DNA of 6,977 bases from Alistipes sp. (GTDB lineage: Bacteria > Bacteroidota > Bacteroidia > Bacteroidales > Rikenellaceae): contig JAQUZZ010000075.1 in NCBI GenBank assembly GCA_028691095.1, forward strand, positions 1 to 6,977. Direction: 5' to 3'. The notes below the pieces were generated by a model that saw nothing but the letters and a program-made list of their open reading frames with translations, was not told the DNA's origin and searched no databases. The position numbers and the translations under genes were made by a program. Positions within the stretch are counted from its first letter, which is position 1. Every line of letters begins with the position of its first letter. Below are positions 1 through 5,582 of the stretch, piece after piece.

Positions 1-166
1 ACAATTATGGAACTCACGTTATTTAGTCGACCCTTAAAAAGCCACTCCACTCTGAAGTAAACAAGTCCAAGGTTTTTCCCTGCTATAAACACTCCATCTA
101 CAAATAAGCCACAAAAGAACCCTCAGCAAGAAAACGAATAAGGTCACTAAAAAAGTAACCGTTACT

Positions 167-541
167 TTGACGGGCAGTTTGCGTAAGAGAAGCTATAATC
201 GTGTTACTTTGCTCGATATGCCTCAATCTAAGTTTGTCCAGACTTTGAAAGAAATAGCAAAAGAGTTGGGTATTTCTTTTGAGGAGTTGAAACGAGCGAA
301 ATTTACCCAATGCGAAATCGGAGCTAATGTCAGAACTCGAATACCTGCCATTGACATTTTGCCCTTAGTGGTAAATTATTGCCATTATAAAAGAATTGAT
401 GATTACATTGATAAGGAGTATAACAAATTCACGTTGAGAATTGACATTGCGAAGTACCTAATCGGAAAAAGTAAGTCGTTTCAGCTCAATCTACCCCCTC
501 TGATACGGAATTTATGGGGTATTTCGACTATTAATAAGTAG
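167..541 (+). CDS. Hypothetical protein, unrecognised, possibly a remnant
   Basis: I do not recognise this 124-residue ORF. It would start with TTG at 167; the first ATG in frame is at 218. Neither has a convincing ribosome binding site, and the frame is open upstream to 89 with no ATG, so the true N-terminus may be lost. The product is basic at the N-terminus. A probable helical stretch follows (KEIAKELGISFEELKRAKF, about residues 28-46), then VRTRIPAIDILPLVVNYC (about 55-72) and a lysine- and tyrosine-rich stretch. The first helix vaguely recalls helix-turn-helix or MobC-like accessory proteins, but no diagnostic motif is present. It lies in the AT-rich accessory tract. No signal peptide or membrane segment is visible. 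It could be a small mobile-element protein or a decayed gene. Confidence 0.4.
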   Translation: MTGSLRKRSYNRVTLLDMPQSKFVQTLKEIAKELGISFEELKRAKFTQCEIGANVRTRIPAIDILPLVVNYCHYKRIDDYIDKEYNKFTLRIDIAKYLIGKSKSFQLNLPPLIRNLWGISTINK

Positions 542-548
542 AAGAAGT

Positions 549-584
549 AAGTATATAGACAATATAGAAGAGTATTATATACTT
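549..584 (+). repeat. AT-rich inverted repeat just after the 167-541 stop
   Basis: A perfect 9-bp inverted repeat (AAGTATATA at 549-557, TATATACTT at 576-584) has an 18-base loop and begins seven bases past the stop at 541. The only T-run after it (ATTTTT, about 592-597) is displaced, so it is at best a weak terminator. It supports 541 being a real gene end only slightly. Confidence 0.35.
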
Positions 585-638
585 TGATGCAATTTTTCGA
601 TTCCGCCCAATCAATCTTTTATCACTTTGAATTAATGC

Positions 639-760
639 GCAATCGAACCACTATATCTTAATATCTGAATCACAAAGCCAAATATACACTTCTCCCAGTA
701 TTATATTGGTGGCTATTGAGTTTCCTTTGTAAATGGTGGAATAAGCAATCGAATCACTAT
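639..760 (+). repeat. Pair of 16-bp direct repeats 106 bp apart
   Basis: GCAATCGAACCACTAT (639-654) and GCAATCGAATCACTAT (745-760) match at 15 of 16 positions. They lie in the non-coding AT-rich tract. The unit resembles the T-arm end of the nearby tRNA-Cys as written on the plus strand (ATTCGAACCGCTGTA against AATCGAACCACTATA, 12 of 15). The role is unknown. An att or integrase arm-site remnant is possible, but chance similarity is not excluded. Confidence 0.5.
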
Positions 761-977
761 CGGATATAAGGGAAGTACAAACGTATTATTCCGCTATTGC
801 AGTGAAAGCGCAAACGTGGTTGTATGCCGTGTATGGCTTCTCTGGCTTTAGTCCGAGAATATTTTGCTAAACGGGTCACGTTTTTTCGGGTTGGGAGAGG
901 CGTGGTATTTTCAGCCAAAGCGAAATAAAATGATGAGAATAAATATCAATATTTTATCAGAGTCAATTAAAATTTAT

Positions 978-985
978 TATATTTG
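978..985 (+). promoter_or_regulatory. Bacteroidetes -7 box upstream of the DUF6932 gene
   Basis: TATATTTG matches the Bacteroidetes -7 consensus TAnnTTTG and lies 23 bp before the ATG at 1009. No good TTTG is seen 19-21 bp upstream, so the -33 half is weak. An AAGGA-like ribosome binding site follows at about 995-999, nine bases before the start. Confidence 0.5.
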
Positions 986-1008
986 CATAATAACAAGGAC
1001 ATTACAAG

Positions 1009-1302
1009 ATGATACCTGCATTCAATCATAATAATGTTATTCCTCCTCATTTGGGTAACCCAACTCAAATAAGTGACGTGTCTCCATATGAATGTGGAAT
1101 TGTGGAGTTTTGCAAGCATTTTGCAACCAGTTCAGAACGGATAGAAATACTTAAAGGTTTTGTTAGCTTTAGAATGCAAATGATTGAAAATGGAATCATA
1201 CATGGATACCAGTGGATAGATGGCAGTTTCTCTGAAAATATTGAAGAATCAGAGTGCCGTAATCCTAATGATATTGATGTAGTTACATTTATCCTCTTTT
1301 GA
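1009..1302 (+). CDS. DUF6932-like protein, truncated by a frame break
   Basis: The 97-residue product begins MIPAFNHNNVIPPHLG, the typical opening of DUF6932 proteins (MIPxFxxxxxLPPG). It carries WIDGSFSENIEE (about 68-79) and NDIDVVTF (about 87-94). GSF followed by D-x-D is the nucleotidyltransferase-fold signature, so the intact family is probably nucleotidyltransferase-like, but its reaction is unknown to me. The start is supported by an AAGGA ribosome binding site nine bases upstream and a -7 box. The frame stops at TGA 1300-1302 directly after the DxD segment, whereas family members continue for several dozen residues. A different frame opens at 1283 and carries DUF2971 sequence. The catalytic half is therefore cut off and the gene is very likely inactive. 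It is AT-rich like its neighbours, which suggests acquisition by transfer. Confidence 0.65.
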   Translation: MIPAFNHNNVIPPHLGNPTQISDVSPYECGIVEFCKHFATSSERIEILKGFVSFRMQMIENGIIHGYQWIDGSFSENIEESECRNPNDIDVVTFILF

Positions 1303-1414
1303 TATAGTAAACCATAATGTATATTTTCAATTTGTATTTGATTTTGATGTCGATTATGTAGAACGTATTCCTCAAGTCGATATTTCAGTCCTTCATGGTA
1401 AAGATTCTAACCTT

Positions 1415-1960
1415 ATGCTTAAAACGTACCTTGGCTCAAAGTCATTATCATGGAAGCATGAAGATGAATATCGCTTGATATTCGAGGGTAAGGGTTTTTT
1501 TGATATTGATTATAGGGCTATTACAGGCATATACTTTGGGTATAGAATGCACGAGAATGAGGTTGATTTTATAATGGATAAACTCAAAGGCAGAGGACTG
1601 AGTTACTATAAAATGGAGCTGATAAATAAATCATATAAATTCAAACCTGAAAGAATTGCAGATAAATATGCAGATGCACCTCAATACATTGCTAATAGTC
1701 TCGACTATGACATTGATGAATTGCTTATGACTGCGAGTATGTTGGGAGAAGAGGCATACTCCTATAAAGACAAGCTAATTCAAGCTCTCGAAATTGTCAA
1801 GCACGAACCGTTAATAAAAAAGATTTATATTGCTACTGTAAGTATGGAGTCAGGAGAGCCATTATTTATTATTTGGGCTTATACAAAATCAGGTATTCCT
1901 GCAAGCAAAGAATTTAATTTTAAGTTGAATGAAAAAGGAGAGGTTTATAGAGTTAAGTAA
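1415..1960 (+). CDS. DUF2971-type protein, C-terminal fragment
   Basis: The 181-residue ORF starts at an internal ATG at 1415. The same frame is open back to 1283, and that upstream translation (FDFDVDYVERIPQVDIS, about 1337-1387) looks like genuine family sequence. KSLSWKHEDEYRLIFEG (from residue 9) is the DUF2971 hallmark (W-x-x-E-x-E-Y-R-L-I), followed by ITGIYFGYRM and YYKMELINKSYKF, the end of that domain. Some 100 further residues form a second region, with IYIATVSMESGEPLFIIW, that I cannot name. The N-terminal half of DUF2971, normally 100 or more residues, is missing, and the region upstream is DUF6932 in another frame. This is probably a pseudogene remnant. DUF2971 proteins occur in accessory and defence-rich regions, but their function is not established. 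No ribosome binding site is evident at 1415. Confidence 0.6.
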   Translation: MLKTYLGSKSLSWKHEDEYRLIFEGKGFFDIDYRAITGIYFGYRMHENEVDFIMDKLKGRGLSYYKMELINKSYKFKPERIADKYADAPQYIANSLDYDIDELLMTASMLGEEAYSYKDKLIQALEIVKHEPLIKKIYIATVSMESGEPLFIIWAYTKSGIPASKEFNFKLNEKGEVYRVK

Positions 1961-1989
1961 AGTTTTTGCGCCCCTATATCCGCCCCTCC

Positions 1990-2039
1990 AAAAGAAAAAG
2001 GGTCTTTAACCAGCTATAAATTAGCTCATTAAAAACCCT
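1990..2039 (-). terminator. Rho-independent terminator of tRNA-Cys
   Basis: Read on the minus strand, an 18-bp stem (2039-2022 with 2016-1999) has one G-G mismatch, two G-U pairs and a 5-base loop. It is followed at once by a T-rich tail, TTTTTCTTT. It starts six bases after the tRNA 3' end, so it ends the tRNA transcript. Read on the plus strand, no T-tract follows, so it is mainly one-directional. Confidence 0.85.
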
Positions 2040-2044
2040 CTTTG

Positions 2045-2115
2045 AGGTCTGAAGCGGATTCGAACCGCTGTACGAGGTTTTGCAGACCTCTGCCTAGCCA
2101 CTCGGCCATCAGACC
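2045..2115 (-). tRNA. tRNA-Cys (anticodon GCA)
   Basis: This 71-nt gene folds as a complete cloverleaf on the minus strand. The acceptor is GGTCTGA/TCAGACC, with a 3-bp D stem GCC/GGC. The anticodon stem GAGGT/ACCTC encloses loop CTGCAAA, with GCA at positions 34-36. The variable loop is GTAC, and the T arm is AGCGG-TTCGAAT-CCGCT. The discriminator is T (U73), as expected for cysteine tRNA. CCA is not encoded. A full Bacteroidetes promoter lies about 15-45 bp upstream and a strong terminator 6 bp downstream, so it is a single-gene transcription unit. Its 3' end faces the AT-rich accessory tract at 1-1960, the orientation expected if the gene served as an integration site. Confidence 0.97.
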
Positions 2116-2130
2116 CTTGCTGACGGAGCA

Positions 2131-2161
2131 CAAAGGTAGTTATTTTTTGGATTCCTCCAAA
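2131..2161 (-). promoter_or_regulatory. Bacteroidetes-type promoter of tRNA-Cys
   Basis: The minus strand reads TTTG (2161-2158), exactly 19 bases, then TACCTTTG (2138-2131). This is the canonical TTTG-N19-TAnnTTTG sigma-factor signature of Bacteroidetes. Transcription would start near 2124, about nine bases before the tRNA. It is the clearest taxonomic marker in the window. Confidence 0.88.
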
Positions 2162-2312
2162 TTTCCAAGCATAAAAAAATGCACGCTGCCCCTTCGTCGT
2201 TCTCTTGTCTTTGCTCGGCACATACCGAACCCTCTTTGTGGGGGTCTGATTCTCTATCGCTTACCAACTCCACAAAGCCGCTCATTCTCTATCGAGGGTC
2301 TTATACGATGCG

Positions 2313-2354
2313 ACGGAAGTTTCACAAATTTGAAACGTAAAGGCTCCATTCCGT
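2313..2354 (+). repeat. Degenerate palindromic repeat, copy A
   Basis: Outer arms ACGGAA (2313-2318) and TTCCGT (2349-2354) enclose an inner pair GTTTCA/TGAAAC and the word GTAAAGG. It aligns through about 30 bases with the left arm and loop of the repeat at 2462-2519 and shares 13 identical bases, ACGGAAGTTTCAC, with the copy at 5599. It looks like a decayed member of the same family. Confidence 0.55.
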
Positions 2355-2461
2355 TGTGTGGATCGCAACTCGTGAACCACGCAATAACAAACTCCTTCCC
2401 CAACGGTGTAGAGGCAGTGGAGAGGGGTTGTTGAAGTTCCGATGGCTTTTGCACATAGACT

Positions 2462-2519
2462 TTAACGGGAACTTCACGAATTGAACTGTAAAGGTTTCAA
2501 TTCGTGAAGTTCCCGTTAA
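2462..2519 (+). repeat. Perfect 24-bp inverted repeat, copy B
   Basis: The arms at 2462-2485 and 2496-2519 are perfect reverse complements over 24 bases. They begin TTAACGGGAACTTCACG and are separated by a 10-base loop (2486-2495) containing GTAAAGG. As RNA or cruciform this would be very stable. Neither side has a T-tract, so it is not an ordinary terminator. It sits about 75 bp beyond the stop of the minus-strand receiver gene and may shield that transcript's 3' end. It is the best preserved copy of a short repeat family in this window. Confidence 0.9.
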
Positions 2520-2592
2520 GTGGCTGCACCCCTTCATCAGGCAAGATATGCCCGATACTCGATGCGTTGATTACGAAGCAAGCACGCTGTGC

Positions 2593-2949
2593 TTAAATGT
2601 ATTTTTTGATCATTTCGGTCAACAATCCCACCACGATCGGTTTGGCCATATAGTCATTACACCCGGCCTCGATGGCTTTCTGTTTGTCGCTATCGAAGGC
2701 ATTGGCCGTAAGAGCGATAATCGGAATGGCAGTATCCAGCTTGCGGATTTCGCGGGTTGCCGTCAATCCATCCATCTCGGGCATCTTAATGTCCATTAGG
2801 ATCAAATCCGGTTTCTCGCTCTGAAACAGGGTCACTGCTTCGCAGCCATTCATGGCTCGAACCACCTGATACTCTTTTCTCAAAATAATTGAAACCAACA
2901 AAAAATTACTGTCGGTATCCTCCGCGACTAAGATCTTTTTCAGTTGCAT
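2593..2949 (-). CDS. Orphan single-domain response regulator (receiver/CheY-like)
   Basis: The 118-residue product is a complete receiver (REC) domain and nothing else. Counted from the ATG at 2949, the acidic pair is E10-D11 (AED), the phosphoryl-accepting aspartate is D53 in LILMDIKMPEMDG, the switch threonine is T81 (ALTANAF) and the conserved lysine is K103 (MAKP). The sequence around T81 to K103 most resembles receivers at the C-terminus of hybrid histidine kinases. No DNA-binding or enzymatic output domain is attached and no kinase is nearby, so it probably acts in a phosphorelay or by protein contact in the cytoplasm. ATG 2949 is preferred; TTG at 2964 would add five residues. The upstream sequence is AT-rich without a Shine-Dalgarno motif, as is common in Bacteroidetes. 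A -7 box at 3157-3164 and a long structured leader precede it. Confidence 0.9.
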   Translation of the reverse strand: MQLKKILVAEDTDSNFLLVSIILRKEYQVVRAMNGCEAVTLFQSEKPDLILMDIKMPEMDGLTATREIRKLDTAIPIIALTANAFDSDKQKAIEAGCNDYMAKPIVVGLLTEMIKKYI

Positions 2950-3034
2950 ATAATTATGATTCAAAAATTTCTTTACTATGAATAAAACTCCCCTAAAAAT
3001 TCGTCCTCTCTCTTTTTTGACAATTTATAAGAAG

Positions 3035-3148
3035 GTACGTTCGTACAATACAAAGTATTCGTGATATTAGCTATTGCCACGAGGTTCGTCCAGTATAACC
3101 GTCGAACCCGCCCAGAGAGACTTCTCTCGTCTCTCTTCTTGCTAATAT
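3035..3148 (-). ncRNA. Candidate structured leader RNA or small RNA
   Basis: Read on the minus strand, ATATTAGC (3148-3141) pairs perfectly with GCTAATAT (3071-3064) and closes over two hairpins. The first has stem AGAGAGAC/GTCTCTCT (3136-3129 with 3121-3114) and a 7-base loop. The second has stem GGTTCG/CGAACC (3108-3103 with 3088-3083) and a 14-base loop containing TTATAC. Two more perfect hairpins follow: AATAC-TTT-GTATT (3059-3047) and the palindrome GTACG-AA-CGTAC (3046-3035). The closing helix begins within about two bases of the start expected from the -7 box at 3157-3164. I cannot match this to a named RNA family. It could be a cis-regulatory leader of the receiver gene or an independent small RNA. 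No intrinsic terminator is seen after it. Confidence 0.5.
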
Positions 3149-3156
3149 TGATTTTA

Positions 3157-3164
3157 CAAAGGTA
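3157..3164 (-). promoter_or_regulatory. -7 box of the receiver gene and its leader
   Basis: The minus strand reads TACCTTTG, an exact TAnnTTTG match and identical to the tRNA-Cys -7 box. The predicted start is near 3150. The position 19-21 bases upstream lacks a good TTTG (TCCG at N19), so the -33 half is weak, which might indicate activator dependence. The resulting leader before ATG 2949 would be about 200 nt. Confidence 0.6.
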
Positions 3165-3187
3165 TAGTTTTTAATTGAAGAAACGGA

Positions 3188-3215
3188 TTAAGATATCACA
3201 AATTTATCATCTTAA
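3188..3215 (-). terminator. Possible weak terminator after ispH
   Basis: An imperfect hairpin with 7-bp arms TTAAGAT/ATCTTAA (3215-3209 with 3194-3188) lies 63 bp beyond the ispH stop. On the minus strand it is followed by the T-rich but interrupted TCCGTTTCTTC. The stem is AT-rich. It is the best candidate for the end of the operon, but it is weak and overlaps the region just upstream of the receiver promoter. Confidence 0.3.
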
Positions 3216-3277
3216 CCATCAAATAGGTCTTTTTATCGCTCAAATCGCAGAAATCGGAGCGAACCAAGCCTCCTCTC

Positions 3278-4153
3278 CTACCCTTCGGCAGACGATGTCA
3301 AAGCCAAAACCGCGTCGGCAACCTGCTGCATCAACCATTTTGGAGTCGAGGTAGCTCCGCAGATTCCCACGGAGTCGCATCCCTGAAACCACGCGGATTG
3401 CAGCTCCTGTTGGTCTTCGATGTTGTAGCAACGGGGATTGGACTCCCGACAAACCTCATAGAGAACTTTCCCATTGGAGCTTTTGCGACCGCACACGAAG
3501 AGCACCACATCAAACCGTTGCGCAAATTCGCGTAGGTGAGGGTTGCGGTTCGAGACCTGACGGCAGATGGTGTCATTCACGGTCACCTGTTCGGGATGAA
3601 GGGCACGACGCAGAATCTCTTGACGTACCTGCTCGAACAGCGCCAAACTCTGGGTGGTCTGGGAGAGCAGGTAGATCGGATGCGTAAAGTCAATGGCCTC
3701 CAAGTCGGCTAAGGTTTCGACCACGAGAGCCTCTTCGTGCACCTGTCCCGTCAGACCCACCACTTCGGCATGGCCTCGTTTTCCAAGGATCACCACCTGC
3801 CCTTGCGTGGCGCGCATCGCTTCGTGCGCCTTGACCACCAAGGTCTGAAGATGAGCCACCACCGGACAGGTGGCGTCGATCAGCCGGATCTGATACTGTT
3901 GCGCCAAGCGATAGGTTTCGGGGGGCTCGCCGTGTGCGCGAATCAACACCGTGGCACCCGATAAGGCCTCAAAGCGATCCCGCGAGATGGTCTCCAAGCC
4001 CAAACGCTCCAGCCGCTGCACCTCCACCCGATTGTGCACAATATCGCCCAACGAATAGACCCTACCCAAAGTAGAGAGCGACTCTTCCGCCTTGGTGATC
4101 GCCTTCACGACCCCAAAACAGAAGCCCGATTTATCATCAATTTCAATCTTCAT
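3278..4153 (-). CDS. ispH: 4-hydroxy-3-methylbut-2-enyl diphosphate reductase IspH (LytB)
   Basis: IspH reduces HMBPP to isopentenyl and dimethylallyl diphosphate, the last step of the MEP isoprenoid pathway, in the cytoplasm using a [4Fe-4S] cluster. The 291-residue product has the three cluster cysteines at C12 (GFCFGV), C96 (DATCPVV) and C197 (NDTICRQ), the same numbers as in E. coli IspH. Substrate-site residues are also in place: H40, H74 (RAHGE), H128 and E130 (GHAEVVG), T166-T167, S225 and N227 (SSNGK) and S269 (GATSTP). The length is slightly below the E. coli enzyme. It starts at ATG 4153, 32 bp after the cmk stop, and is probably the last gene of the LysE-cmk-ispH operon. The cmk-ispH neighbourhood is familiar in Bacteroidales. 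The gene looks intact. Confidence 0.97.
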   Translation of the reverse strand: MKIEIDDKSGFCFGVVKAITKAEESLSTLGRVYSLGDIVHNRVEVQRLERLGLETISRDRFEALSGATVLIRAHGEPPETYRLAQQYQIRLIDATCPVVAHLQTLVVKAHEAMRATQGQVVILGKRGHAEVVGLTGQVHEEALVVETLADLEAIDFTHPIYLLSQTTQSLALFEQVRQEILRRALHPEQVTVNDTICRQVSNRNPHLREFAQRFDVVLFVCGRKSSNGKVLYEVCRESNPRCYNIEDQQELQSAWFQGCDSVGICGATSTPKWLMQQVADAVLALTSSAEG

Positions 4154-4185
4154 ACTTCTTTTTTCAGCGTTTCACGCCCCGCAGG

Positions 4186-4893
4186 CTACATCCACACCGC
4201 CACACGTTGCATCACCCACTCCATCTGCTGTTCGACGGTCATGTGGCTATTATCCAGCACCACCGCATCCTGAGCTTGTCGCAGCGGGCTGATTTCCCGA
4301 TGCTGATCGGCCTCATCGCGCTCTCTAAGGTTGCGTGCCACCTCCTCCAAAGAGGTCGGATCGCCTTTGGCTTGCAGCTCACGGTAGCGACGCTGGGCTC
4401 GCACCTGAGGGTCGGCGGTCATAAAGATCTTGAGTTCGGCATCGGGAAAGACCACCGTGCCAATATCTCGTCCGTCCATCACAATGCCCTTGTGGCGGCC
4501 CATTTCTTGCTGAAGGTGCACCAAATAGGTACGCACCGCACCGATCTGACTCACGCGACTCACCCAGTCGCTCACCTCCAACGATCGAATCTGCGACTCT
4601 ACATTCTCATCATTCAGATAGAGGTCGCTTGCACCCCGTGCGGGATTGAAGCGAAACGTAAGCTGAACTTTCGGAAGAAGTGCAATCAACTTCGGAGTGT
4701 CGATCTGGGTCGTGATTGCGCCCTGACGCAATCCAAAGAGGGTCACGGCACGATACATGGCTCCCGTATCGACAAAGATATAGCCCAGCCGCGCAGCAAT
4801 CTCACGGGCAAACGTGCTCTTGCCGCACGAGGAGAAGCCGTCGATGGCAATGGTGATTTTCGAAGCTGAGGAGTTAACGGTTGAAGAATTCAT
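4186..4893 (-). CDS. cmk: (d)CMP kinase (cytidylate kinase)
   Basis: The enzyme phosphorylates CMP and dCMP with ATP to give (d)CDP in pyrimidine nucleotide metabolism, in the cytoplasm. From ATG 4893 the product is 235 residues. The P-loop GFSSCGKST is at about 19-27, DTGAMYRAVT of the nucleoside-binding region at 42-51, MDGRDIGTVVFPDAELKIF from 139 and RERDEADQHREISPL from about 190, covering the lid and NMP-binding region. The frame is open to an ATG at 4935 and has another at 4905. I chose 4893 because family members begin just before the KITIAIDG strand, and the longer starts would put up to 25 more residues ahead of it and extend the overlap with the LysE gene. With this start the overlap is 20 bp, which suggests translational coupling. 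ispH follows after 32 bp. Confidence 0.95.
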   Translation of the reverse strand: MNSSTVNSSASKITIAIDGFSSCGKSTFAREIAARLGYIFVDTGAMYRAVTLFGLRQGAITTQIDTPKLIALLPKVQLTFRFNPARGASDLYLNDENVESQIRSLEVSDWVSRVSQIGAVRTYLVHLQQEMGRHKGIVMDGRDIGTVVFPDAELKIFMTADPQVRAQRRYRELQAKGDPTSLEEVARNLRERDEADQHREISPLRQAQDAVVLDNSHMTVEQQMEWVMQRVAVWM

Positions 4894-5530
4894 AGACCGG
4901 AGCATTAAAGAAGATCGAAAGAATGGCCGCAGCACCGAGCACGACGATCAACGTTCCCGAGATCCGATTCATCCACAAGATGTGGCGCGGACGGAACCGA
5001 CGGCGTAGAAAATTCACAAAGAAGGTCAACAGAAACCACCAAATCGAGGTTCCGGAGAGCACTCCGACGATCATGGCGACATTGTTGCCATAGGGTGCTC
5101 CCTCGGCACTGACGCCACTGGCCGCAAACAAGGCCACAAAGATCAGAATGTAGGCGGGGTTGGCCAAGGTAACCAAAAGAATGGAGAGGTAGTCGCCCCA
5201 CAGATTGGAGTTCTTGCCGGCACGATTGCGCCGGATCTGCTGCACGGGGTTCTTCAGCAGGATGGTCATTCCCACGATAATCACCGAGATACCCCCCAGC
5301 ACCTGAATAATCACCAGATTTTTCTCGATAAAGGAGAGCACCACGGTCAGCGAGAACAGGGCGATGGCCGCAAAGATCGTATCTGCCGTCGCCGCACCCA
5401 AACCCGACACAAAGCCCGAACGCTGATTGTTTCCCACCGTACGTTGAATGCACATCACACCGATGGGCCCCAGGGGGATGGAGGCGACCAGTCCTATCAG
5501 AATACCTTTAAGAAAAACTTCAACACCCAT
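4874..5530 (-). CDS. LysE/RhtB family transporter
   Basis: The 218-residue product is an integral inner-membrane protein with about six hydrophobic helices, near residues 5-30, 38-62, 68-92, 112-137, 148-173 and 185-212. The first helix carries SIPLGPIGVMCIQRT, the family's conserved (P/L)GP motif, and LANPAYILIFVALF matches the conserved NP helix. LysE/RhtB proteins export amino acids or related metabolites; the substrate here cannot be read from sequence. Length is typical (about 200-220). The start at ATG 5530 is preceded by no Shine-Dalgarno, as is usual in this phylum. It is the first gene of the minus-strand operon, its stop lies inside the start of cmk, and a -7 box is found 53 bp upstream. 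A link between the transporter's function and cmk or ispH is not evident; shared transcription may be all they have in common. Confidence 0.9.
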   Translation of the reverse strand: MGVEVFLKGILIGLVASIPLGPIGVMCIQRTVGNNQRSGFVSGLGAATADTIFAAIALFSLTVVLSFIEKNLVIIQVLGGISVIIVGMTILLKNPVQQIRRNRAGKNSNLWGDYLSILLVTLANPAYILIFVALFAASGVSAEGAPYGNNVAMIVGVLSGTSIWWFLLTFFVNFLRRRFRPRHILWMNRISGTLIVVLGAAAILSIFFNAPVYEFFNR

Positions 5531-5582
5531 GCATCAAGTGGTTAACCGACAATAGCTCGTAAAGCATCGTGAAACGCTCACA

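Larger units (their letters stand above)
542..1008. other. Intergenic tract without a clear gene
   Basis: No convincing gene is present. The tract is AT-rich except for a GC-richer patch at about 780-925. Inside the patch is a 34-codon plus-strand ORF, ATG at 824 to TAA at 926-928, beginning MPCMASLALVREYF. The opposite strand is also open from stop to stop across about 757-948, without an ATG, and reads ALAENTTPLPTRKN in part. A near-perfect 16-bp direct repeat lies at 639-654 and 745-760. A -7 promoter box for the next gene is at 978-985. Confidence 0.5.
2162..2592. other. Non-coding intergenic tract with repeats and hairpins
   Basis: I see no credible gene between the tRNA promoter and the receiver gene. 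Short ORFs on both strands lack start signals and recognisable sequence. The tract contains palindromic repeats at 2313-2354 and 2462-2519, and a direct repeat ATTCTCTATCG (2250-2260 and 2285-2295, approximate). It also has an 8-bp inverted pair CTTTGTGG/CCACAAAG (2234-2241, 2270-2277). A perfect 6-bp hairpin AAGCAC/GTGCTT (2580-2594) overlaps the stop codon of the minus-strand receiver gene but has no T-tail. Confidence 0.6.

Noticed and set aside
194..199. TATAAT resembling a sigma-70 -10 box
   Set aside because: Bacteroidetes primary promoters use TAnnTTTG, and this hexamer lies inside a candidate coding frame in AT-rich DNA, so chance is the better explanation.
98..310. 70-codon minus-strand ORF at the left end
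   Set aside because: It overlaps the 167-541 frame antisense and has no start signal or recognisable motif. Neither strand is strong, but the plus frame is longer and less random.
2042..2434. 130-codon plus-strand ORF covering the tRNA region
   Set aside because: Its first 25 codons are the antisense of tRNA-Cys, and the rest crosses the tRNA promoter and palindromic repeats. No family resemblance or ribosome binding site is seen.
2462..2519. The 24-bp inverted repeat as a Rho-independent terminator
   Set aside because: No run of T follows the stem on either strand, so it was listed as a repeat instead.
2021..2537. Three minus-strand ORFs of 66-71 codons around the tRNA and intergenic repeats
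   Set aside because: One runs through the tRNA and its terminator, and the others span inverted repeats. Their translations look like random non-coding sequence.
4207..4869. 220-codon plus-strand ORF antisense to cmk
   Set aside because: It mirrors the codon bias of cmk, which is clearly genuine, and the antisense product has no recognisable motif.
4905..5453. 182-codon ORF in another minus-strand frame of the LysE gene
   Set aside because: It is an out-of-frame shadow of a well-supported six-helix transporter. Its product is arginine- and cysteine-rich with no sensible hydrophobic pattern.
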